Shown: one piece after another, positions 23,152-29,858 of the stretch
How positions within the stretch are numbered: the first letter of the stretch is position 1
Layout: each line of letters opens with the position of its first letter
DNA from: Streptomyces sp. TRM64462
GTDB lineage: Bacteria; Actinomycetota; Actinomycetes; Streptomycetales; Streptomycetaceae
Direction: 5' to 3'
Assembly (NCBI RefSeq): GCF_013362995.1
Contig: NZ_JABWDV010000423.1
Location: 1-41,893, forward strand
DNA: 41,893 nt
The notes under the pieces: model-generated
The model's database searches: none
What the model was told of the DNA's origin: nothing
The model's input: only the letters and a program-made list of their open reading frames with translations
Made by a program: the position numbers and the translations under genes

Positions 23152-24194
23152 AGAGCGCCGACGAAGGCCCGCTCCACCTCGTCGAGCCGCTCCGTCCACC
23201 AGTGAAGGAGCGCCTCGTCGGCGATGAACAGGTCGTCGCAGGAGTGGTCGCCCCGGTCGTAGTGGAATTCGAGCTGCCAGAAGTCTGTCATCCGCTTCCA
23301 CCACAGGCGGCGCGCGCCGTCGAGTAGCGCGGCCGGCTCCAACGGGACCACCAACCGGTAGCCGCTCACGAAGGCCGACACCCGTTCCAGGTCGAAAACG
23401 CCTTCCACCCCGAACTGCACCTGTGCCGTACGGACGACCTCTTCGGCGTACGGGCGGACGCCCAACCGGTCCCAGTCCAGGACGGCCTTCAGCTCGCCAT
23501 CGGCCCACAGGAGGTTCCGGTACTGGAAATCGCCGTGCGTCCAGCCATGCGGGCCCGCGGGGGCATCTCCCTCTGGGCGCAGGTGGACGTGTTTGTCGAG
23601 GAGGATCTTGCGCTTTTCGAGGGCAACGCCCGCAACCGCGTCGAAGCTGTCGCCCGCCCCCCTGGCCGACACCGCTGCGGCAAGCCGGTCGGCCTTCTGG
23701 ACAGCACGGCTGGCCTCCGTCACCTCGGCGGTGACCGAGGCCGGCACGGCGGGCATCCCGGCCTCATCGACAGCGCGGCCCAGTGCCGTATGGAGTCCCG
23801 CGAGGTGTGTGCCGAGCCTGGATGTCTGCGCCGGCGACAGGTCGGTTCCGCGAACGTGGTTGCCAGCCGACCAGGGAAACAGGCAGTAGACGTCACCGCG
23901 GACCTCGGCGATCACATCGCCGTGCACGGTGAAGAGCGGGGTGCATGTGGGGACGCCGTGCGAAGCCAGGACGGGAAGGACCGCGAGGTTGCGACGCAGC
24001 CGATCGAGCGGTACGTCCGTGACCCGCTTGAGGGCGAACCTCCCGGCCCGGGTGTCCAGCCGCCAGTTCACGTTCATGAGGCCATCGGCCAAGTGCTGCC
24101 GATCCAGCACGCCACCGATGTCATACGCTTTCATCAGCTCGGCAAGATCATCTGCGGGGATGTGCGTCCTGTCCGCCACATTCGCGTCGGTCAC
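23148..24194 (-). CDS. APH/homoserine-kinase-II-like phosphotransferase, convergent with the saccharide operon
   Basis: A 348-residue protein-kinase-fold small-molecule kinase. It has a Lys in RFALKRVTD (~56), the catalytic loop WTHGDFQYRNLLW (H220-G-D222, N227) and the metal site VLDWDRLG (D240). The pattern is close to homoserine kinase II/choline kinase-like phosphotransferases. GTG 24194 is the only reasonable start. Its 3' end overlaps the GT4 gene tail-to-tail by 4 bases, so transcripts must overlap. It could act on the same product as a resistance or tailoring kinase, but this is inferred from position only. Confidence 0.83.
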   Translation of the reverse strand: MTDANVADRTHIPADDLAELMKAYDIGGVLDRQHLADGLMNVNWRLDTRAGRFALKRVTDVPLDRLRRNLAVLPVLASHGVPTCTPLFTVHGDVIAEVRGDVYCLFPWSAGNHVRGTDLSPAQTSRLGTHLAGLHTALGRAVDEAGMPAVPASVTAEVTEASRAVQKADRLAAAVSARGAGDSFDAVAGVALEKRKILLDKHVHLRPEGDAPAGPHGWTHGDFQYRNLLWADGELKAVLDWDRLGVRPYAEEVVRTAQVQFGVEGVFDLERVSAFVSGYRLVVPLEPAALLDGARRLWWKRMTDFWQLEFHYDRGDHSCDDLFIADEALLHWWTERLDEVERAFVGAL

Positions 24195-24278
24195 CCAGGC
24201 GACGATACGGGAGCCAGCCGGTCAGACGCACAAGGATCACTGGGCTGTCTCGGTGGGACCGCGTCCCAAGAGCATCTT

Positions 24279-24370
24279 GTTCATTCGGTGAACGGCGGCC
24301 CCGTTCATTCTCCGAACACGATCGTCGTTCAGAGAATGAACGGGAAGCGCCCTGTTCCGTTTCGGAACAG
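24279..24370. repeat. Cluster of GTTCA/TGAAC inverted repeats between kinase and relaxase genes
   Basis: Within 92 bp: GTTCA-TTCGG-TGAAC (24279-24293); a perfect 12-bp inverted pair CCGTTCATTCTC (24301-24312) and its complement (24332-24343), with GAAC/GTTC nested inside; and CTGTTCCG-TTT-CGGAACAG (24352-24370), an 8-bp stem with a 3-base loop ending 9 bases from the relaxase stop codon. The last hairpin may terminate the mob operon; the others look like regulator or relaxosome sites. Confidence 0.65.
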
Positions 24371-24379
24371 ATCGGCCGA

Positions 24380-26086
24380 TCAACGCCGGCGGCTGTGTGG
24401 GGGCTGCTGCGCAGCGGTCGGTGTGGCTGCTGGCGGGTGGGCTGTGGTGGTGGGGCGGCGTGTGGTGCTGCGGGCCATGGCTGCCTGGGCCCGGGGGCTG
24501 GGTGTGTGGCGTTGGCCGAGGCGATGGATGCGCCAGGTCAAGGCGCGGGCGGGGTTGCGGGCGTCGTCCAGGGTGCGTTGGCCGAGGGCATGGTCGAGGA
24601 GGATGGCCGGGCTGTGGCCGGCTGTTTCGGCGTCGGCGAGGACGGTGGCCAGGGCGTCCCAGGCGGGGTCCTGGAGGATGCGGTCGGCATGCTTGGGGAC
24701 GGCCTGCTGAAGGTGGTGGGCGTAGCGCTGCTTGGTCTGGATGCCCGGGGTGCGGCGGGCGAGATCGTCCAGGAACGGGACGGCGACGTGTGCGTACGCG
24801 GTCTGGAGGTGTACGAGGGCCTGCTGGGCTGCCGCCTCCTGCTGGGCGTGTCGGCGTGTGCGGTGCCAGTGCCTTGCGAAGGCCACGGCGATGAGGGCGG
24901 CATCCAGCAGCATCGCCAGCCCGGCCCCGTCGCGTGACGCGACGGGGGTGCGCAGGATCGTCTGGACGCTGCGGCGCAGGACGCGGGCGCTGTCGAGATC
25001 GGCGGTGATGCGGGAGCGGGTGGCGCGCTCGAAGGCGGCGGCGGCACGTTCGAGTTCGCTCCTCGCCGCTGCCGGTGCGGTGAGAGGCAGGAGATCCAGG
25101 GTTCCACCGAGCGCGACCAGCTGGCCTTGGGCGATGTCGTCGTCGCTTCGGGTGAGGTGGTCGGGGATGCGTTCCGTGGCGGCAGTGGCCTCGTGCCAAG
25201 GATCGGCCGGCCGGGCGGTGACCGGTTCGGGGGCGGTGACGGTGAGGCGGTGGCGGATCTTGGGCAGGGAGAGGTCGCCGGCGAGGGTGGAGCCGGAGAA
25301 CCACACCGGCTCGCCGTGTTTGTTGAGGTCGCCGGGCAGGGCGACGCTGTAGCCGAGCACGTCGCCGGACGGTCCGGTCTTGGGGCGCACGTTCACGCCA
25401 GTCGCTTCCAGCAGGGCGAAGAACTCGGTCTCGCTGGAGGCGGCAGCCACGCCGCGGCGTACGCGCATGCGCAGGATCTCGCGGGTCGTGGTGTCTTGGC
25501 CCTGGCGCTTGGCCTTGAAGTGCTCCTTGCTGGTGGGGCGTTTGGCGGCGGTTCCGTCGCCGGGGTTGAGGCGGCGGAGGCCGAGGTCGGCTTCGATCTT
25601 GCGGGCTTCGCGCTGGACGGCGCGGATGTCGTGGTCGCGGCGGGGGCGGCGGCCGTCCTGCCGCACGAGGGTGGCGGCGATGTGGATGTGGTCGTCGGCG
25701 TGGCGGACCGCGACCCAGCGGCAGGCTTCTTCGTCGCCTTCGGGGGCGATGCCGACGGCGGCGACGATCCGGCGGGCGATGTCCGCCCACTGGGCGTCGG
25801 TCAGGATTGGGTCCTCGGGAGCGGCGCGGACCGGGCAGTGCCACACCGTGGTCGTCGGTGCCTTGTCGCCGAGCATCTTCACGGGCTGGTCGAGCTGCGC
25901 GGCGAGCTGGTCCTCGACCGCCTTCGGGTTGCGGTGGGGGCTGCGGCCGGGGTCGGGAGCGAATCCGTTCCAGGACGCCACCAAGTGCGGGTCGGTGTGC
26001 TCGTTGGCGCTACCCGGACCGTAGAGGTAGCCGATGAGGCGGCGTGTGGCGCGCTCGCCCTTGCCGAGGATGATCTTCGGTATCAC
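24380..26086 (-). CDS. Relaxase / mobilisation nuclease (MobA-like)
   Basis: A 568-residue relaxase. The metal-binding three-His motif is visible as RHADDHIHIAATLVRQDG (H129, H133, H135). Candidate catalytic tyrosines are Y20 and Y22 in LIGYLYGPG. Residues ~1-240 carry the relaxase domain; the C-terminal ~300 residues are helical and Ala/Arg-rich, with a basic disordered tail. It would nick oriT and lead the strand during mobilisation. GTG 26086 lies 4 bases after the mobC stop, so the two form an operon. Its third-position composition makes the antisense strand appear open, a known artefact. Confidence 0.87.
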   Translation of the reverse strand: MIPKIILGKGERATRRLIGYLYGPGSANEHTDPHLVASWNGFAPDPGRSPHRNPKAVEDQLAAQLDQPVKMLGDKAPTTTVWHCPVRAAPEDPILTDAQWADIARRIVAAVGIAPEGDEEACRWVAVRHADDHIHIAATLVRQDGRRPRRDHDIRAVQREARKIEADLGLRRLNPGDGTAAKRPTSKEHFKAKRQGQDTTTREILRMRVRRGVAAASSETEFFALLEATGVNVRPKTGPSGDVLGYSVALPGDLNKHGEPVWFSGSTLAGDLSLPKIRHRLTVTAPEPVTARPADPWHEATAATERIPDHLTRSDDDIAQGQLVALGGTLDLLPLTAPAAARSELERAAAAFERATRSRITADLDSARVLRRSVQTILRTPVASRDGAGLAMLLDAALIAVAFARHWHRTRRHAQQEAAAQQALVHLQTAYAHVAVPFLDDLARRTPGIQTKQRYAHHLQQAVPKHADRILQDPAWDALATVLADAETAGHSPAILLDHALGQRTLDDARNPARALTWRIHRLGQRHTPSPRAQAAMARSTTRRPTTTAHPPAATPTAAQQPPHSRRR

Positions 26087-26090
26087 CTGG

Positions 26091-26666
26091 TCACCGTCCG
26101 GAGGTCACGTGGGCGACGGCCACGTCCACGTCGTTGATCGACGTCTCGACCCGGTCCAGCAGCCGCGCCACGATGTCCGGCGCGGGCCAGGCGCCGTCCT
26201 TGTTGAGGTGCCAGGCGAGCTGGTTGAGGTTGTTGCCGATCTTGGCGAGCTGACGGTTGGCGGCCATCAGCGCCTTGACCATGGCGCGGTAGTCGGCGAC
26301 CGCGGCGGTGGGGTCGTCGGAGCGGGCGGCGGCGAGCGAGGTCTCGGCGACGTAGCCGCCGACCTGCATGCGGCTGAGGTGAGCGGCTGTCACGAGGAGG
26401 GTGAACTCGTCGTCGCTGTAGCGCGGGTGGACGCGCTTCTCGCGCAGCGTGGGTTCGCGCAGACGGCGGTGCGGCGTGGGCAGTTGTGTGGCTCCTCCCC
26501 GAGTCGGCTCCCCCGGGCCGGCCGACACCGGCGCCCCCTCGGCGCCGGACGCCTCCCCCGGGGTGGAGGCTGGGTAAGGATTCCTTACCCGACAACTTGC
26601 TGCGCCTGGGGCCGGGGTGGTTGCTTCCCGCTGCGGATGCGGGACTCCATGGGACGCGTCGTGCAT
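26091..26666 (-). CDS. MobC-like relaxosome accessory protein
   Basis: A 191-residue protein whose C-terminal ~120 residues match MobC-type mobilisation proteins. There is an HPRYSDDEFTLLVTAAHLSR ribbon-helix-helix-like start, then MVKALMAANRQLAKIGNNLN and QLAWHLNKDG, the family signature. ATG 26666 follows GGAG at seven bases. The first ~75 residues are low-complexity Pro/Ala/Gly and are encoded by DNA carrying a 19-bp palindrome (26572-26590), so a shorter product is possible. It partners the relaxase downstream. Confidence 0.82.
   Translation of the reverse strand: MHDASHGVPHPQREATTPAPGAASCRVRNPYPASTPGEASGAEGAPVSAGPGEPTRGGATQLPTPHRRLREPTLREKRVHPRYSDDEFTLLVTAAHLSRMQVGGYVAETSLAAARSDDPTAAVADYRAMVKALMAANRQLAKIGNNLNQLAWHLNKDGAWPAPDIVARLLDRVETSINDVDVAVAHVTSGR
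26572..26590. repeat. 19-bp palindrome in the 5' part of the mobC frame, possible oriT element
   Basis: GGGTAAGGA-T-TCCTTACCC is a perfect 9-1-9 palindrome, noticeably more A/T-rich than its surroundings. It sits close to the start of the mob operon, where relaxosome binding sites are commonly found. Confidence 0.5.
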
Positions 26667-26774
26667 GTCGGGTCTCCGTGATCGTTCGTCGTTGTGCGCC
26701 GAGGGGCGTGCACCCGGTGAGGAGTGCAGACGGGCGGGGCGTCTGGTGGTGTCGGGCAGGTTGCGCCCGCCCTG

Positions 26775-27210
26775 GTCCCCTCCGGTCCCAGCGGGGTGGT
26801 CCCCGCCTTCGGGTCCCCCTCGGGACGGTCCCCGGATGGCCGAGCCGCCGGGTCGGCCGGTCTCCGCGGACTCTCGTCCGTCGTCGGAAACGGGCGGGGA
26901 CGGTCCCGGACGCGCGCGGTCCCCGGGTCGGCATTCCTGTGTCGTCCCCTGGGGACCGACACGGGGACCGGTCCCCAGGGATCACTGCGGGGACCAGATC
27001 TGTAGCGCCCTGAGCTGCGTCTTTGCCTGTAACGGCTAACGCTCCCTCGGGTTCTTACCTCGGTCCCGGACGTCGTCCCGGCTGGCACCTGGCTCGGTCC
27101 CGAACGGCGGTTCCGCTTTGGGGACCGGTCCCCAAAGCGCGGGGACCGACGGGTCGTCAGGGGGACGGTCCCCGTGACGGTCTGTCACGGGGACCGTCCC
27201 CGAATCTGGG
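26775..27210. repeat. Array of GGGGACC / GGTCCCC motifs with large palindromes
   Basis: About nineteen GGGGAC or GTCCCC hexamers in ~435 bp, many paired as GGGGACC-GGTCCCC (26963-26976; 27120-27133). The second is extended by CGCTTT and AAAGCG into a 26-bp perfect palindrome, 27114-27139. A further inverted pair, CCTGGGGACC and its complement, occupies 26948-26957 and 26970-26979. The density and symmetry are far beyond the local G/C bias. Confidence 0.75.
27161..27201. repeat. 18-bp perfect stem with 5-base loop
   Basis: The arm at 27161-27178 (GGGGACGGTCCCCGTGAC) is perfectly complementary to 27184-27201, with loop GGTCT. Each arm itself contains the GGGGAC/GTCCCC pair. A cruciform or single-strand hairpin here could act as a single-strand origin, relaxase recognition site or strong terminator. 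Confidence 0.75.
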
Positions 27211-27378
27211 GACCGCGGCGAGAGCGCCGGGGCCTCGCTGACGCAGCGATGCGGGGGGCGGGAGCCCCCGCAGTCGCCGGGCGAGACGACCTTGCCGTCA
27301 GGTCCCAGGTGTGGGTGGTTGGGGCAGCTAGCCACTCGCTGGCTGAAGTGACGGCAGCACCACTACTGCTGTACCTCC

Positions 27379-27556
27379 GGTTCACTTAGGTTCACTACGG
27401 TTCTGGGTGCCGGTTTCCGGTACACCGGGGTGCCGAAATCCGGTACACCGGGGTGCCGGTTTTCGTCTCGGGGTACCGGACATCGGCACCTGTCGGTTTC
27501 CGGTACGTGGTGCCGGTTTCCGGTACCTCGATGTATCGGAAACCGGTACCTGCTGC
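27379..27556. repeat. Iteron-like direct repeats (10-bp and 23-bp periods)
   Basis: GGTTCACT-type units begin at 27379, 27389 and 27399, a 10-bp period. GGTGCCG units begin at 27406, 27429 and 27452, a 23-bp period, the first two followed by a core like TTTCCGGTACACCG. A further direct copy lies at 27509, and inverted or partial copies lie at 27484-27507 and 27535-27550 (the TCGGAAACCGGTACC part). Repeats of this size and phasing are typical of plasmid iterons or arm-type recombinase sites. Confidence 0.72.
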
Positions 27557-27860
27557 GAGGCAGGAGGGGGTGGATTTCGCGTCCCTTTCCTCTCTGGTGG
27601 GTGGCCCGGTGGGGATGTCGCGTACGGCGTTGCGGGAGGGGGCTTGGGGGATGCGGGCAGGACACCGTCGGAGAGCCCTACGCGCGGGCGCGCGACAGCG
27701 GCTTCCTCAACACAGCCACAACCCTCCCGCCGAAGTCCAGCATTCTTTCGCGAAAAGAGGACAGCTCGCGGCGAACAGATTCGTGTGCGGGCGGTGTCAG
27801 AAGGATAGGCCCGAATCGTCGGTCATCCAAAAAGTCTGCGAGGCTGCCCCGGGTTCCATA

Positions 27861-27982
27861 TCGCCGGTTGTCTGGTCGCTCGGAAGTATCCGCTCATGTC
27901 GGGTTGCACGCGCCTGACATGCAGCAGACCTGACAACAAATCGGCGAAACATAGCAGCACATCGCCGGTTCACCAAACCGGC
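27861..27982. promoter_or_regulatory. Possible operator pair upstream of xis
   Basis: TCGCCGGTT occurs at 27861-27869 and 27962-27970. The second is part of the inverted repeat GCCGGTT-CACCA-AACCGGC (27964-27982). The position, 155 bp before the xis start, suits control of excision genes. Confidence 0.4.
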
Positions 27983-28137
27983 GTTCCCGAGGTAGAAAAT
28001 TGGTATGTAGAACCGCGCCACGGAAACGCGCTCAGTAGGCAGGGCACGCCGGATTCGGCGGCCCCGCCGACTCATGCCCGAAGACCGCGCGACCGAGTCG
28101 CCCAGCCCATGACGGCGGGCGTCAACACCGAGGAGGC

Positions 28138-28473
28138 GTGACCGATTTCTCGGGAACGCCCGTCCCCCGCTGCCTCACGGAAGGATCCTTCTTGCCCCGA
28201 CCCGCAACACCCCCCGCACGACCCCTCCCCTTCGGCTCCGCCACGACGGCGGTGGGCGCGAAGTCCGACCGCCTGCTGAACGTCGCCGAGGCAGCCGACC
28301 GTCTCGGCGTCGGTGAGCGCTTCATCCGCCGCCTCGTCTCCGAACGCCGCATCCGCTACGTCAAGGTCGGCAAGCACGTCCGGATCGCCGGCAGCGTCCT
28401 GGACGCCTACGTCGAGGAGCGCACGGTCGAACCTGTCCGTGCCCGGCGCCCTCGCTACGGGCGGGCCGCCTGA
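28138..28473 (+). CDS. Excisionase-type helix-turn-helix protein (Xis)
   Basis: An excisionase/AlpA-like small DNA-binding protein: LLNVAEAADRLGVGERFIRR, LVSERRIRYVKVGKHVRIAG and SVLDAYVEE (~residues 46-95). In integrative elements it directs the integrase towards excision. The GTG at 28138 has AGGAGG only one base upstream, too close. TTG 28192, with GGAAGG at seven bases, would remove an 18-residue Pro-rich leader and may be the true start. Its stop shares one base with the integrase start, so the two are coupled. Confidence 0.83.
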   Translation: MTDFSGTPVPRCLTEGSFLPRPATPPARPLPFGSATTAVGAKSDRLLNVAEAADRLGVGERFIRRLVSERRIRYVKVGKHVRIAGSVLDAYVEERTVEPVRARRPRYGRAA

Positions 28474-29684
28474 TGGCCCGTACCCGCAAGAAGGCCCCTC
28501 GTCGCAGCTTCGGCGCGATACGCCAGCTTCCCTCTGGGCGCTACCAGGCCCGCTACCCCGGTACCGACGGCGTGCTCCGCGCGGCCCCGGAGACGTACGA
28601 GACCAAACGCGACGCCGAGGTGTTCCTCGCGCAGATCCAGGCCGACCAGATCCGCGGAGACTGGATCGACCCATCCGCCGGCGAAGTGCTGTTCACCCAG
28701 TACGCCACGCGCTGGATCGACGAACGCGGCCTCGCCCCGACCACCGACGAGCTGTACCGCAGGCTCCTGCGGCTCCACTTGGAGCCCACCTTCGGCGAGC
28801 TGTACGTCAACCGGATCGGTCCCGCCCGGGTCCGGACCTGGAGGGCGGAGCGGCTTCAGACCACGGGCGCGACGACGGTCGCCAAGTCGTACCGGCTGCT
28901 GAAGGCCATCCTGGAGACCGCCGTCGAGGACGACCTGATCCGGAAGAACCCCTGCCGGATTCGCGGCGCCGGACGGGAGGACGCCGACGAGCGCCCCGTG
29001 GCCACCGTCGACCAGGTCTTCGCCCTCGCCGACGTCATCGGCCTGCGCTGGCGGCTGATGGTGTTGCTCGCCGCCTTCGCCTCGATGCGCCCCGAGGAGC
29101 TGGCCGAACTGCGGCGCGGGGACATCGACCTCGACGCGGGCTCCGTTCGCGTACGCCGTGCCGCACCCGAACTGAACACCGGCCGCCGCGTCATCGGCGA
29201 CCCCAAGTCGCGTGCCGGCAAGCGCGAGATCGTGCTGCCCGCCTTCCTCCACGAGGACGTCCGCCGCCACCTGGAGTGGTTCGCCCAGCCGGGCCCCGAC
29301 GGTCTGGTCTTCGTGGGGGAGAAGGGCGCCGCCCTGCGCGGCACCACCTTCGGCCGGAAGTGGCGCAGGGCGCGAGACAAGGTCGGCCTCCCCGAGGGCT
29401 TCCGCTTCTACGACCTGCGGCACACCGGCAACACGCTCGCCGCCGACACCGGCGCCAAGCTGAAGGACCTCATGGTCCGCGCCGGCCAGTCCTCGGAGCG
29501 GGCCCAGCTGATCTACCAGCACTCCACCCGGCAGCATCAGCGCAAGCTGGCCGCCGCCATCGACCTCGACGTACGCCGCCAGCAGGCCCGTGCGGTGAAG
29601 GGCCGGGGAGGCGGCGCGACCGTGCATCCGCTTGTCCCGCGGCCGTCCGCTCCGGCCGAGCAGCGTGCCGTCCGCGGTCGCTGA
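28473..29684 (+). CDS. Tyrosine-recombinase integrase
   Basis: A 403-residue phage-type integrase with an N-terminal arm-binding region, a SAM-like core-binding domain (~70-165) and a catalytic domain (~175-360). Visible catalytic residues are Arg206 in FASMRPEELAELR, Lys250 in AGKREIVLP, Arg316 in FYDLRHTGNT and nucleophile Tyr348 in LIYQHST. Two positions differ from the usual set: the His of HxxR is Tyr313, and the LGH His is Gln339 (MVRAGQSS). Such changes are tolerated in some actinobacterial integrases, but activity is unproven. The likely target is the tRNA-Gly gene. Confidence 0.9.
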   Translation: MARTRKKAPRRSFGAIRQLPSGRYQARYPGTDGVLRAAPETYETKRDAEVFLAQIQADQIRGDWIDPSAGEVLFTQYATRWIDERGLAPTTDELYRRLLRLHLEPTFGELYVNRIGPARVRTWRAERLQTTGATTVAKSYRLLKAILETAVEDDLIRKNPCRIRGAGREDADERPVATVDQVFALADVIGLRWRLMVLLAAFASMRPEELAELRRGDIDLDAGSVRVRRAAPELNTGRRVIGDPKSRAGKREIVLPAFLHEDVRRHLEWFAQPGPDGLVFVGEKGAALRGTTFGRKWRRARDKVGLPEGFRFYDLRHTGNTLAADTGAKLKDLMVRAGQSSERAQLIYQHSTRQHQRKLAAAIDLDVRRQQARAVKGRGGGATVHPLVPRPSAPAEQRAVRGR

Positions 29685-29768
29685 ACGCCACGCCCACATC
29701 CGGGGGCTTGTTACACGGAAATGACCGACATCCCTCCAGAGGGTGGGGACGACAGCCAAACGGGTGAG

Positions 29769-29796
29769 GAGCCCCGCGTGCCCACGCGCGGGGCTC
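29769..29796 (+). terminator. Terminator after the integrase gene
   Basis: GAGCCCCGCG (29769-29778) and its exact complement (29787-29796) form a 10-bp stem with an 8-base loop, 85 bp beyond the integrase stop. It separates xis-int from the next operon and argues against starting the next gene upstream of it. Confidence 0.7.
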
Positions 29797-29858
29797 CCAC
29801 ACGGCGCCCACCATGTGGCCGTCTTGCCGATGCCCTACGAGATGGGCCACTTTCTCGA

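Larger units (their letters stand above)
26667..28137. other. 1.47-kb gene-free region: candidate replication/transfer origin
   Basis: No frame here looks coding. Instead there are about nineteen GGGGAC/GTCCCC motifs (26775-27210), a 26-bp perfect palindrome (27114-27139), an 18-bp hairpin (27161-27201), 10-bp and 23-bp direct repeats (27379-27556), and two copies of TCGCCGGTT (27861, 27962). The 27.7-28.1 kb part is visibly less G/C-rich than its neighbours. It lies between the divergent mob operon and xis-int and should hold both promoters. Confidence 0.65.

Noticed and set aside
27379..27556. CRISPR array
   Set aside because: Repeats of 10 and 23 bp are contiguous and diverging without unique spacers, and no cas genes are present.
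27797..28075. 92-codon minus-strand frame upstream of xis
   Set aside because: No ribosome binding site or homology; it covers repeats that look regulatory.
29721..29858. 46-codon upstream extension of the 835-residue protein
   Set aside because: Begins before the integrase terminator hairpin and adds low-complexity Pro/Arg sequence.
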